DNA of 55,935 nt from Clostridia bacterium. GTDB lineage: Bacteria; Bacillota; Clostridia; Lachnospirales; Lachnospiraceae. The first letter of the stretch is position 1; the number at the start of each line of letters is the position of its first letter. The DNA lies in NCBI GenBank assembly GCA_021201905.1, contig JAJQEA010000390.1:1-55935 (forward strand), given 5' to 3'. Of the stretch, positions 25,856-34,871 are shown in pieces. The position numbers were made by a program, and so were the translations under genes. Under the pieces are notes generated by a model that was given only the letters and a program-made list of their open reading frames with translations, had not been told where the DNA came from and searched no databases.

Positions 25856-27262
25856 TTACCTGTTTTTGACCGGCGGCATATGAATGGCTTTTCCCAGAAG
25901 ATTGGATACCGCCTCGTCAAATGCCTCTGACAGCGTGGGATGCCCGTGCATAACACCGGCCGCCTCCTCCACCGTAAACATTCCGTTCATTGCAATGGCT
26001 GCCTCCGCTATGAGGTCGCTTGCGTTAGGGCCGATGATATGCACCCCTAACAGCCTGGATTTATCTTTGGCGGCAATCACCTTCACCATGCCCTGGGCAT
26101 CCCCCATGGTGAGAGCCTTGCCGTTGCCGGAAAACTGGTATTTGCTGGTAATATAATCGATTCCCTGCTCCTTTGCCTGTTCCTCCGATAAGCCGATGCT
26201 GGACACATCCGGAAACGTAAAGATGGAATTGGGAATCAGGCTGTAATCCACCTGGGTCTTCTCTCCTGCCATGCGCTCAACCGCCGCCTTGCCTTCCTCC
26301 GATGCCACATGGGCCAGCATGACCCGTCCCGTCACATCTCCGATGGCGTAGATTCCCGGCACATTTGTCTCATAATTTTCGTCTACCTTGATTCCTTTGC
26401 GGTCATAAAGCACTCCCGCACCGTCCAGATTCAGGCCTTCCACGTCCATTTCACGTCCGGTTGACACAAGAACCTGCCGGCAGGAAAGGACCTGCTTTTT
26501 GCCTCCCGCATCCACCTGTACGGACAGATTGTTTCCTTTTTTCTCAATCTTCTCAACCTTAGAGCCTGTCATGATTGAAATACCGCGCTTTTCCAGCAGG
26601 CTCTTTAATCTGGTTGTGATTTCCACATCCACATTGGGGATGATGTGGGGCATAAACTCCACCACGGTTACCTTTGCGCCAAAGGACTGGTAAATACCGG
26701 CAAACTCAATGCCAATCACCCCGCCTCCGATGATCACGATTTCCTCCGGCACATTCTTCATATCCAGCGCCTCTTTGCTGGTGATGACGCCCTCCAGGTC
26801 CATCCCCTCAATGGGAAGCCTGGATGATTTGGAGCCGGACGCAATGAGAATCCGCTTTGTCTCCAGTCTCTTTACAGCGCCGTCTTTGCCGGTCACTTCC
26901 ACCAGTCCGGCTTTTATGATTTTAGCGCAGCCCTTCTCAATGGTCACCTTGTTGGACTTCAGCAAATATTCCACTCCGCCAGTCAGCGTCTTTACAATGC
27001 TGTTCTTGCGGGCCTGCACCTGCTCCATATTGAGCCTGTATCCCTCAAGCTCAATTCCAAATTCCCTGCTGTGGTCCATATAACTGACTACCTGGGCATT
27101 TTTATAAAGTGCTTTTGTGGGAATACATCCATAATTCAGACAGGTCCCGCCGCACGCGTCCTTTTCTGCAATCACTACCTTCATTCCCAGCTGCGCAGCC
27201 CTGATTGCGGCCACATATCCGCCCGGGCCTGCGCCGATTACCACCAAATCTGTACCTGCCAT
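25856..27262 (-). CDS. lpdA: Dihydrolipoyl dehydrogenase (E3)
   Basis: This 468-residue flavoprotein re-oxidises dihydrolipoyl groups of the E2 subunit and passes electrons to NAD+. Visible marks are FAD-binding VIGAGPGGYVAAI, redox disulfide GGTCLNYGCIPTKAL, NAD-binding IIGGGVIGIEFA, YAIGDVTGRVMLAHVASEEG, and the C-terminal interface AMNGMFTVEEAAGVMHGHPTLSE split across the dimer. The ATG at 27262 follows GGGAGG; the upstream ATG lacks a site. It belongs to the dehydrogenase complex in this operon, although three genes separate it from E2. Confidence 0.95.
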   Translation of the reverse strand: MAGTDLVVIGAGPGGYVAAIRAAQLGMKVVIAEKDACGGTCLNYGCIPTKALYKNAQVVSYMDHSREFGIELEGYRLNMEQVQARKNSIVKTLTGGVEYLLKSNKVTIEKGCAKIIKAGLVEVTGKDGAVKRLETKRILIASGSKSSRLPIEGMDLEGVITSKEALDMKNVPEEIVIIGGGVIGIEFAGIYQSFGAKVTVVEFMPHIIPNVDVEITTRLKSLLEKRGISIMTGSKVEKIEKKGNNLSVQVDAGGKKQVLSCRQVLVSTGREMDVEGLNLDGAGVLYDRKGIKVDENYETNVPGIYAIGDVTGRVMLAHVASEEGKAAVERMAGEKTQVDYSLIPNSIFTFPDVSSIGLSEEQAKEQGIDYITSKYQFSGNGKALTMGDAQGMVKVIAAKDKSRLLGVHIIGPNASDLIAEAAIAMNGMFTVEEAAGVMHGHPTLSEAFDEAVSNLLGKAIHMPPVKNR

Positions 27263-27291
27263 AGTTCCTCCCATCTGACATTCACTCCATA

Positions 27292-28299
27292 TCAGTACTT
27301 ATATCCCGACAAATCCATTTCATTTGTAACACCGTAACGAATTTTCTGGCGGGTAAATATAAAGTTGCTTTCATGAATTCCCAGCGTCAGAAAATCTGCG
27401 TGGGGATGATCCAAGTGCCCGAATTCCGCCCCATAGCCCGGCGTTTTTTGTCCGCCCACAAATACCATGGAATAATTGATAAAATATTCGTCCAGCATTC
27501 CCTGCTGCAGCAAATGGGTGCAGTAGGACGGCGCCTCGATGCAGAGCTTCTCCAGCCCCCATTTCTTAAGGGCATACATGAGCACCTTTGTATCCGGGTT
27601 CTCTCCCTCGCCTGTCACTATGACCGGAAATTCAGTAAAGTCTGCGTAAAGCTCACCCAAATCCACATGATCCACATCCTCTGTTGTCTTAAAGGATCCA
27701 ATCACGGGATGCTTTAGCGGGGAATTGGCCCTTATGTAATCAGCGCCCCTGGGGGACGTGGCAATCACCAGCTTGTATTCCTCCTTTGGATTTACATTGA
27801 AAATATAGTGGTCAAAGGGAATATCCGTGCCGTCCAGTGATACAATGACGCCGCAGGGCTGGTACTTCTTTCCAAGCACTTCCTTCCTCTGCCTGGTCAG
27901 ACGCTCCTCATATACATGGCAGGTAATGCCCGGTTCACTGAGCAGGGTGCGGGCGCCTATGATGATTCCGTCCGCATAGGCCCGCAGTACATTCAGCACC
28001 CAGAAATCCCCCAGTGATCCGTCCGGGTCCAGAAAGTTATTCTTGGCGATGAGCGGTCCGGAAGGATTATCCCCGTAGGCCATTTTACCGTCGGAAGAAA
28101 GCACGATGGAGGAAAAGGTATAGGGCCTGTGTGCGGGCGCCTTCGGGAAATATATATCCGTGTAGTACTCAGCCACATCCGGCATCACCGCTGTCTCGGC
28201 AGACTCCCTCTTTATCTGGTCCAATATCTCATCACATTTTTTGACCATTTGAATCTTTAAATTCTGTTTCGGTATTTCAAAGAACACTAACTCGTTCAT
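27292..28299 (-). CDS. RibD C-terminal / dihydrofolate-reductase-like reductase
   Basis: This 335-residue protein contains a RibD_C (DHFR-fold) domain: RPYTFSSIVLSSDGKMAYGD, ADGIIIGARTLLSE, and TEFPVIVTGEGE. The last quarter (HLLQQGMLDEYFINYSMVFVGG) is also typical. Relatives reduce pyrimidine, pterin or related ring intermediates with NADPH. About 45 extra residues precede the domain. No deaminase domain and no other riboflavin genes are nearby, so riboflavin synthesis is unlikely. AGGAGG precedes the ATG and the gene is 10 bases after the amidohydrolase gene, suggesting consecutive steps. Confidence 0.8.
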   Translation of the reverse strand: MNELVFFEIPKQNLKIQMVKKCDEILDQIKRESAETAVMPDVAEYYTDIYFPKAPAHRPYTFSSIVLSSDGKMAYGDNPSGPLIAKNNFLDPDGSLGDFWVLNVLRAYADGIIIGARTLLSEPGITCHVYEERLTRQRKEVLGKKYQPCGVIVSLDGTDIPFDHYIFNVNPKEEYKLVIATSPRGADYIRANSPLKHPVIGSFKTTEDVDHVDLGELYADFTEFPVIVTGEGENPDTKVLMYALKKWGLEKLCIEAPSYCTHLLQQGMLDEYFINYSMVFVGGQKTPGYGAEFGHLDHPHADFLTLGIHESNFIFTRQKIRYGVTNEMDLSGYKY

Positions 28300-28309
28300 C
28301 CGTTTCCTC

Positions 28310-29710
28310 CTATAGCCCCAGATTTCCAATCTTTCTGCCCCACTGCGTGTTTCCCAGACCCACTTCCGATATCAGCTTTTCAGCCGCCTTCTGGGTGGCA
28401 TACAATACTTTTTCTTCGTCAATCATGGTCATGTGCTTCTGCTCCATCACAAACACGCCGTCCACCATGACAGACTCGATATTTACCTGTCCGGAAGAAT
28501 ATACAATCGCGCTGACCGGGTCATGAACCGGTATGGAACGGCCGTGGAAGGGGTCGTAAATTACCAAATCCGCCTTCATGCCCGGCGCGATTGCCCCCAG
28601 ATCCCCTTCCCGCATAACTGCCTTTGCGCCTCCCAGGGTTGCCAGCTCCAGAACCTTGGAGGCCGGCATTGCGGCCGCGTCTTTTAAATGTACCTTTTGG
28701 AGCAGGGCGGTTGTCTTTAACACCTCCATCATATCCTGGGTATCGTTGCTGGCTGAACTGTCGCAGGCAAGGCTGACTGTCAGTCCCTCCCTGACCATCC
28801 TCTCAACCGGCGCCACGCCGGAGGCTAGAATCATGTTGGACACAGGATTGTGGCTGACCTTCACATCATACTGCTTGAAGATATCAAAGTCCTCCTCCTC
28901 CATGCAGACACAGTGTACCGCGATAAAATCAGGTCCGATGAATCCGAGGCGTTCCAGATGAGGTATTGTCCTGCCGCCTCTTACCTGCGTACAGTATTTA
29001 TCATCATCCTCTGATTCCAGCACATGCATGGTAAGGGGAATATGCATCTCATTGGCCATCTTGCGCATCTCCCGGTATCCGTCGTCTGTATTATCCCAGA
29101 TAATGCCCGGCGCCAGGGCCACGCTCATTCTGCTGTGCCCCTGGTACTTCCTGTACAGACGCCTCACATCGTCAAACATATCCTGTTCCGTATCGTGATG
29201 GGCCACCTTGAATTCCGGCGGGAAGTTTGCGGTATTGGTGAACCCCCGGCCGTATATGCCGCGTATTCCGATATCCTCCATGGCCTGGGTCACATAATCG
29301 CTGAGCCCCGGACTGGTATGGCAGTACATATAGTCCAATATGGTGGTGGTGCCGGACTGAATGGCCTCCATGCATCCCGTCAGGGCAGCGTAATAACACA
29401 TTTCCCCGTCAAATCTGTGGAGAGCCGTACGCACGGAGCTGTCCAGCCAGTCAAATAAAAGCTTATCCCTGCCCAGACCCTTTAGCATGGTCTGGAACAA
29501 ATGGGAATGGGTGCTTATCATGCCCGGAAATACGAACTTTCCTTTTGCGTCTACCACCCTGGAGGCTTCGTAACAGGATGCCAGTTCCCCGCCTCCAACT
29601 GTTGTAATCTTGTCTTTATCAATCACAATGCATCCATTGCTGATTATATTTCTGTCCTTATCCATTGTTATGATATATGCGTTCTTAATCATAACGTCTG
29701 CTTTCTTCAT
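28310..29710 (-). CDS. Amidohydrolase/deaminase family protein (COG0402, SsnA/TrzN-like)
   Basis: This 466-residue metal-dependent hydrolase belongs to the group that deaminates or hydrolyses purine-, triazine- and pterin-like rings. The metal ligands are visible: FPGMISTHSHLFQTML (HxH), LTMHVLES, IAVHCVCM and SLACDSSASND (catalytic Asp). The ATG at 29710 follows AGGAGG, and the longer frame has no site. It lies 53 bases after the E2 gene. In this operon it may remove an amino group from, or open, the heterocyclic substrate. The exact substrate cannot be deduced. Confidence 0.85.
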   Translation of the reverse strand: MKKADVMIKNAYIITMDKDRNIISNGCIVIDKDKITTVGGGELASCYEASRVVDAKGKFVFPGMISTHSHLFQTMLKGLGRDKLLFDWLDSSVRTALHRFDGEMCYYAALTGCMEAIQSGTTTILDYMYCHTSPGLSDYVTQAMEDIGIRGIYGRGFTNTANFPPEFKVAHHDTEQDMFDDVRRLYRKYQGHSRMSVALAPGIIWDNTDDGYREMRKMANEMHIPLTMHVLESEDDDKYCTQVRGGRTIPHLERLGFIGPDFIAVHCVCMEEEDFDIFKQYDVKVSHNPVSNMILASGVAPVERMVREGLTVSLACDSSASNDTQDMMEVLKTTALLQKVHLKDAAAMPASKVLELATLGGAKAVMREGDLGAIAPGMKADLVIYDPFHGRSIPVHDPVSAIVYSSGQVNIESVMVDGVFVMEQKHMTMIDEEKVLYATQKAAEKLISEVGLGNTQWGRKIGNLGL

Positions 29711-29763
29711 ATGGCTTTCCTCCTGTTGGCGCGCAGATGGCGGGGATGAGTGTTTACGGGCTT

Positions 29764-31113
29764 TTAAACCCATCTAAAATCCTGCAGGCTGTCCGTCACT
29801 TCTTTTAAGAATCTTGCCGCCGGCGCCCCGTTGACGATATGGTGGTCATGGGTAAGGCCGAAGTTCATGACGGAAGCGGGATAGAAACCGCCGTCCTTTA
29901 CCATCAGCTTCTCGATAATGGATCCCACGCCTAAAATGGCTGATTCCGGAACATTTAACACAGGGGTAAAATAGGTGATTCCAAACATACCTAGGTTGGT
30001 GATGGTAATGGTTGCACCGCCCAGCTGGTCGCTTGTCAGCTTATTGCTCTTTGCCTGCTGGGTAAGGTCTGATAACTCCAGGCAGATTGTGCGCAGATCC
30101 TTCATATTCGCATCCCGGATCACAGGCACAATCAGTCCGTCAGGGATATCCACCGCAACGCCGATGTGGATACGGCTGCTGATTTTAATATGATTCTCGT
30201 CCGCCATGGTGCTTCTCAAAGCCTTATGGTTCTCCAATGCCATGGCCACTGCCTTTATCAGCATTGCCGTGTAGCTCAGCTTCACGCCTGCATTGGTATA
30301 TTTTCCCTTTAACTGTCTGTACACCCTGACCAGCTCTGTTATTTCCGCCTCTGTGGCTATGGTGGTCTGGGCGGTTGTCTGCAGGCTGTTCTGCATTGCT
30401 TTGGCAATGGTGGTCTCCATGGTGCTCATCTTGACAATAACATCCTCACCCTCACACGGACGTGTGTCAAAGACGGCCTTAGGTGCTGCAGCGGCCGGGG
30501 CGGATGGGGAGCCGGCACCGGGTGCGGATGCCGGAGCAGAAGCGGCACCAGGCGCGGATGCCAAAGCAGATGCGGCACCGGGCGCGGATGCCGGAGCAGC
30601 GGATACAGATGCGGCGCCTTCCTGGTCCTTCCTGGGGATTCCATGTTTCTTCAAATCTGAAATCGTGATTGCGCCTAACAGTCCGGTTCCCTGGATGTGG
30701 GAATATTCCAGCCCCTGCTCCTCTGCTACCTTTTTGGCCCGGGGCGTGATTTTTATGTCGGCTGCTGCGGCCTGCTGCGGGGCAGGGGATGTTTCAGCCG
30801 CCGGTTCCCCGCTGTTCACGAAAGTCCCGTCATCGTCCCGGCTTCCCCCGCACTCCGCCGATATATCCTCGTCCGCCGTGTCCGCCAGAATCGCGATGGC
30901 TTCCCCGCAGGCAGCCTCCTCCCCTTCGGGAAGCAGGATCTTGCGGAGGATCCCGTCTTTGGGTGCTTCGCATGTATTGGTAATTTTATCTGTTGTTATT
31001 TCCGCCAGGGCGCTTCCCTTTGTGACAGAAGCCCCTTCCTCCACCAGCCAGGAGCCCAGGACTCCTGTCTCCATGGACAAACCGAATTTGGGCATAATTA
31101 CTTTTGTAACCAT
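29764..31113 (-). CDS. 2-oxoacid/acetoin-type dehydrogenase E2 (lipoyl acyltransferase)
   Basis: The 449-residue E2 core protein has one lipoyl domain (lipoylated Lys43 in EITTDKITN), a peripheral-subunit-binding domain (ITPRAKKVAEEQGLEYSHIQGTG cut at about 122-143), an Ala/Pro-rich linker built on three 30-bp repeats, and the catalytic domain. The active-site motif reads DHHIVNG (423-429): the catalytic His is kept, but the usual Asp of DHRxxDG is Asn428. It transfers the acyl group made by E1 to CoA. GAGAGGAAA precedes the ATG. Its lipoate is probably attached by the LplA encoded in the same operon. Confidence 0.92.
   Translation of the reverse strand: MVTKVIMPKFGLSMETGVLGSWLVEEGASVTKGSALAEITTDKITNTCEAPKDGILRKILLPEGEEAACGEAIAILADTADEDISAECGGSRDDDGTFVNSGEPAAETSPAPQQAAAADIKITPRAKKVAEEQGLEYSHIQGTGLLGAITISDLKKHGIPRKDQEGAASVSAAPASAPGAASALASAPGAASAPASAPGAGSPSAPAAAAPKAVFDTRPCEGEDVIVKMSTMETTIAKAMQNSLQTTAQTTIATEAEITELVRVYRQLKGKYTNAGVKLSYTAMLIKAVAMALENHKALRSTMADENHIKISSRIHIGVAVDIPDGLIVPVIRDANMKDLRTICLELSDLTQQAKSNKLTSDQLGGATITITNLGMFGITYFTPVLNVPESAILGVGSIIEKLMVKDGGFYPASVMNFGLTHDHHIVNGAPAARFLKEVTDSLQDFRWV
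30515..30604 (-). repeat. Three 30-bp repeats in the E2 linker
   Basis: Period-30 units at 30515-30544, 30545-30574 and 30575-30604 encode ASAPGAASAx decapeptides, a typical flexible linker letting the lipoyl domain swing. Confidence 0.8.
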
Positions 31114-31148
31114 ATGTATTTCCTCTCAATCTCCACTCATGGCTTTCT

Positions 31149-32126
31149 TTAATATTCCATCAATTCCCGGCAGGTCTTTACCAGGTCATCCAGCTGCGGC
31201 AGTACGTAATCCTCCAGCACCGGCGCGTATGGTACCGGTGAATCCAGAGAGATAACGCGTTTAATAGGCGCGCGTAAGTACTCAAATACGTCCTCGCTTA
31301 TCATCGCGGAGAGTTCGGCTCCCCAGCCCCCGCATTTGGGACCTTCCTGCGCCAGAATGATGCGGCCTGTTTTTGCCACGGATTTCCGGATCGTGTCCTT
31401 GTCGTAAGGATAAATGGTTCTCGGGTCTATGATTTCCACGCTGACCCCTTCTTTTGCCATGATATCCGCCGCCTTGTGGGCTTTGTCGAGCATGATTTGG
31501 GTTGCCACGATTGTAATGTCGCTTCCCTCCCTCTCCACCTCGGCCTCATACAAAGGAATCTCATACATCTCTTGAGGCACCTCGCCCTTTACATTATAAA
31601 GAGTCTTGTGCTCTAAAAAGAGAACCGGGTTATCACTTTTAATCGCGGAAATCAGCATTCCCTTTGCCTCGTAAGGGGTGGTGGGGCATACCACCACCAG
31701 TCCGGGGGTGTTCATGAACCAGGATTCCACACATGCGGAGTGATGGTAAGCACACCGGATGCCTCCGCCCTGTACGGCACGTACCGTTATGCCGCAGTGC
31801 GCCTTTCCCTGATACATGAAATTTAATTTTGCGGCATTGTTTGTCAGCTGGTCAAAGCAAACCCCTAAAAAGTCCGCAAACATGATTTCCGGTACTGGTT
31901 TTAACCCGCATACGGCGGCGCCGCAGGACAAACCCAGAATTGCGGACTCGGATAATGCCGTATCCTTGATGCGGTTCGGCCATTTCTCCCAGATTCCCTT
32001 TGTGATTCCGAAATCTCCGCCCATCTTTGCCACATCTTCGCCTAATATAAATACTCTTTCATCTGCTCCCATCATCTGATGCAGCGCTTCATTGATTGCC
32101 ATTCCATAAGAAAGTTTTCTGCCCAT
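31149..32126 (-). CDS. 2-oxoacid/acetoin-type dehydrogenase E1 beta subunit
   Basis: This 325-residue transketolase-like beta chain has LSYGMAINEALHQMM, VFILGEDVAKMGGDFG, TALSESAILGLSCGAA and IIDPRTIYPYDKDTI. It forms an alpha2beta2 TPP-dependent decarboxylase/dehydrogenase with the alpha subunit, whose stop codon overlaps its ATG (TAATG). Family resemblance is to pyruvate, branched-chain oxoacid and acetoin dehydrogenases. The substrate cannot be fixed from sequence. Confidence 0.93.
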   Translation of the reverse strand: MGRKLSYGMAINEALHQMMGADERVFILGEDVAKMGGDFGITKGIWEKWPNRIKDTALSESAILGLSCGAAVCGLKPVPEIMFADFLGVCFDQLTNNAAKLNFMYQGKAHCGITVRAVQGGGIRCAYHHSACVESWFMNTPGLVVVCPTTPYEAKGMLISAIKSDNPVLFLEHKTLYNVKGEVPQEMYEIPLYEAEVEREGSDITIVATQIMLDKAHKAADIMAKEGVSVEIIDPRTIYPYDKDTIRKSVAKTGRIILAQEGPKCGGWGAELSAMISEDVFEYLRAPIKRVISLDSPVPYAPVLEDYVLPQLDDLVKTCRELMEY

Positions 32127-33109
32127 TATCTTAATTCCACCTCTCTGTCAGCATATGTATATGTTGTTGCAGTCTCAATTCCCGGATACTCACTCTCCAG
32201 GGAGAATTTAAGCATCTCCTGCACATGTTTTTCTTCTTCCTCTTCAATCGCCTGGAGCACGGACGAATCAACCTGCTCCCGCTCAAGGAGAATGGCCTTT
32301 GTCAGCTTCAGCGGATCTCTGTCATTGACCCAGTAGGATACCTCTTCCTCCGGCCGGTACGCGGCGGGATCCCCTGCGAAATGTCCCTGCCAGCGGTATG
32401 TCATGAATTCCAGCACAGTGGGTCCCTCGCCCTTTCTGGCCCGGTCCGCGGCCTTTTCCACTGCCTCAATGACCGCCTCAATGTCATTTCCGTCCAGGCG
32501 GAAGCTGGGTACTTCGTATCCCTCGCCCCATGTTTTTAACTCCTTCTGGGGGTGGGCTTCCTCGTAGCGCGTGGATATGGCGTATCCGTTGTTTACAAGA
32601 CAGTAGATAATGGGAAGTTTCCAGGTGGCAGCCATATTCATGCTCTCATGGCAGGTTCCCTCTCCCAGTGTTCCGTCTCCGAGAAATACTGCCGTCACAT
32701 CATCCGTCCCGTTATACACAGAGGCAAATGCGGTTCCCAGACAGGTGACCATGGTGGAGCCCTGTATTCCGTTAAATCCCATGTTCCTGCACTCCAGATC
32801 ATTGACATGCATGGAACCGCCCCGTCCATGGTTGATTCCTGTCTCCTTTGCAAATATTTCAGCCATCACCAGCTTCGGGTCTGTTCCGCAGAGAGCAATG
32901 GCTCCGTGTCCTCTGTGATCCGGGAATTTATAATCTGTTTTCTTCAGGGCGTCCACCACCCCTGCCTGACACGCTTCCTGGCCAATGGACAGATGTACAA
33001 ATCCGGGAATCGTCCCGTTTGCAGCATACTCCTCAATTACCTCCTCAAACCTGCGGATCATTACCATGTCCCGGTATACCTTCAGAAGCCGTTCTTTACT
33101 TAGTGCCAT
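32126..33109 (-). CDS. 2-oxoacid/acetoin-type dehydrogenase E1 alpha subunit
   Basis: The 327-residue alpha chain carries the TPP-Mg motif GDGTLGEGTCHESMNMA...NN and DHRGHGAIALCG, plus GRGGSMHV. It decarboxylates or cleaves the carbonyl substrate and passes the acyl group to E2 lipoate. AGGAGG precedes the ATG. It is 42 bases downstream of the mch-like gene and overlaps the E1 beta gene by one base. Confidence 0.93.
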   Translation of the reverse strand: MALSKERLLKVYRDMVMIRRFEEVIEEYAANGTIPGFVHLSIGQEACQAGVVDALKKTDYKFPDHRGHGAIALCGTDPKLVMAEIFAKETGINHGRGGSMHVNDLECRNMGFNGIQGSTMVTCLGTAFASVYNGTDDVTAVFLGDGTLGEGTCHESMNMAATWKLPIIYCLVNNGYAISTRYEEAHPQKELKTWGEGYEVPSFRLDGNDIEAVIEAVEKAADRARKGEGPTVLEFMTYRWQGHFAGDPAAYRPEEEVSYWVNDRDPLKLTKAILLEREQVDSSVLQAIEEEEEKHVQEMLKFSLESEYPGIETATTYTYADREVELR

Positions 33110-33151
33110 TTCATTTCCTCCTAATCCTCTTCTTCGCCGCCGCGTATTTAA

Positions 33152-34111
33152 TTAATTTAAAAATGACTTTTCCAATACCTTGTAATTTATCTCTCCCCCG
33201 CAGAATGCCTTTCCCGTATTAATATTGTGAATCTGCACCCTTCCCAGGGAATGTACATCGTGATCAACATAGAAGAAGTCTCTTCCCGCTTTCTCAAACA
33301 CATCCTCAAATAATTGTCCGTAACAGGGAGACGACGTCTTGCCCACCAGCCCCGGAATCACCTTTTCAATGGCCTCGTCCGATGCATCCACCCAGATTTC
33401 CACGCTGCTGCCGTAGATAAGGGCGTCATTGATCCGGCCCATTGACTTCATTTCATCCCTGACAATGGGAGCTATGGGGGCGGTTCCCCGGATCATTACA
33501 ATCTGTCCCGCGTCAAATCCCTTTTCAAACATCTTATGGCAGGTCTGTTCCAGCATTCTGCCCGATACCTGGATGGATGCAACCACGCAGGTGCTGTCGG
33601 AGATAAGGATATATGTATCCTCCGGCTTTACATTACAGGCCTTTGCCACTTCCATGGCCATCTGGTCCGTGGGATACTTTACATCCTGCAGACACAGCAC
33701 TGCCTCGTTATTTTCTTCCTTATAGTCTGTCATTTCAAAATACCAGTCTGAATCCACATGGGCGATGGACCTGGCAGGGCCGGACCCGATGGTGGCAAAT
33801 TCCCCGTCCCCCAGTTTCCACCCGGCTATCTGGGATGCCATGCAGGCAATGAGCGGCTTATTGACCAGCACTTCAACCGAGGCAAAGGTATAATCCTGGT
33901 TGAGCCTGAATTCCCCAAGGGTAACCGTGCTCATATCTCCCATGGAGGCCCTTGTAAACAGAACTCCCGCCTTCCAGCTTCCCTCACAGTTAATTCCCAT
34001 GTCAATCAGAGTTGCCCCGCAGTCCATTTTCATAACCTTGCATCCAAGGGCGTCCGCGTCCTCTATGATTTCCCGTACTACTTTCATTGCTTTTGCATTA
34101 ATATTCAGCAT
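33152..34111 (-). CDS. mch: Methenyltetrahydromethanopterin cyclohydrolase homologue
   Basis: This 319-residue protein aligns by eye with Mch, which hydrolyses 5,10-methenyl-tetrahydromethanopterin to the 5-formyl form in methanogens and methylotrophs. Shared marks are LNINAKAMKVV, CGATLIDMGINCEGS, the SWKAGVLFTRASMG segment, LIACMASQIAGW, ATIGSGPARS, GTAPIAPIV and MGRINDALIYG. No other methanopterin-pathway gene is in the window, and the pathway is not expected in this lineage. I infer a repurposed enzyme that opens a cyclic amidine or imidazoline ring of the pathway intermediate. GGAGG precedes the ATG at 34111, chosen over an upstream open frame that would overlap the SDR gene. Confidence 0.85.
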   Translation of the reverse strand: MLNINAKAMKVVREIIEDADALGCKVMKMDCGATLIDMGINCEGSWKAGVLFTRASMGDMSTVTLGEFRLNQDYTFASVEVLVNKPLIACMASQIAGWKLGDGEFATIGSGPARSIAHVDSDWYFEMTDYKEENNEAVLCLQDVKYPTDQMAMEVAKACNVKPEDTYILISDSTCVVASIQVSGRMLEQTCHKMFEKGFDAGQIVMIRGTAPIAPIVRDEMKSMGRINDALIYGSSVEIWVDASDEAIEKVIPGLVGKTSSPCYGQLFEDVFEKAGRDFFYVDHDVHSLGRVQIHNINTGKAFCGGEINYKVLEKSFLN

Positions 34112-34142
34112 GTATGATCCTCCGTGTTTTATTTCATCCTGC

Positions 34143-34871
34143 TTATGATTTCTTTCCAAACACATCAATGGCCGCGCCCATAATCGGGGCCGCTGCGTCC
34201 GATGCCAGGAATGTCACCACTTCCGCCACGTCCTCCACCTGGAGCATGGAATCCAAATCAATGGTCACCGCCTGGTCGCTGTCCATCCGTTCCCTTGTAT
34301 GCTCCGTATTGGTCATCCCCAGGTATATGGCGTTCACATTGATTCCGTATTGCTTGACTTCCTCGGACAGCGTATGGGTGAAGCTGACGATTCCTCCTTT
34401 TGACGCTGCGTACGCGCCAAATCCGGGAAAGAAGTGTTTGGCTGCCGAGGAACTGATGTTGATGATTTTTCCGTACCGCCTCTGTATCATGGCCGGCAGG
34501 ACTGCCTTTGTACAGAAAAAGGTTCCGCTCAGATTAATGGAAATCTGGTTCAACCACTCCTCATTTGATGTCTCAACCACGGGAACGGACTTGTGATAAG
34601 CCGCGTTATTGACAAGCACATCCACATTTCCCGCTTCCCCCTCAATTTCCCGGAAGCATTGCTCCACCTGTTCAGGCACCGCGATGTCGCAGACTTTCAC
34701 AAGAGCCCTGCTCCCCTCTTTCCTGATTTCCTCTGCAACCACCTGCAGCTTGCCCTCTGTTCTTCCTATCAGCGCCACAGCCGCGCCCTCTTTGGCAAAT
34801 GCCCTTGCAAAGCCTGCGCCCAGCCCCTGTCCGGCGCCTGTGACTGCCACTACTTTATTTTCAAATCTCAT
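34143..34871 (-). CDS. Short-chain dehydrogenase/reductase (SDR)
   Basis: This 242-residue classical SDR has the cofactor motif TGAGQGLGAG, VNNAAYHK, catalytic Ser in NISSSAAKH, and YAASK (Tyr and Lys). It should oxidise or reduce an alcohol/carbonyl or ring C=N of the pathway intermediate with NAD(P). Its ATG shares one base with the stop of the molybdenum-hydroxylase gene (TGATG). Confidence 0.9.
   Translation of the reverse strand: MRFENKVVAVTGAGQGLGAGFARAFAKEGAAVALIGRTEGKLQVVAEEIRKEGSRALVKVCDIAVPEQVEQCFREIEGEAGNVDVLVNNAAYHKSVPVVETSNEEWLNQISINLSGTFFCTKAVLPAMIQRRYGKIINISSSAAKHFFPGFGAYAASKGGIVSFTHTLSEEVKQYGINVNAIYLGMTNTEHTRERMDSDQAVTIDLDSMLQVEDVAEVVTFLASDAAAPIMGAAIDVFGKKS

Noticed and set aside
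27292-28299. Riboflavin biosynthesis (ribD)
   Set aside because: The deaminase domain is missing and no ribE, ribAB or ribH is nearby. The RibD_C-like reductase is better placed in the catabolic operon.
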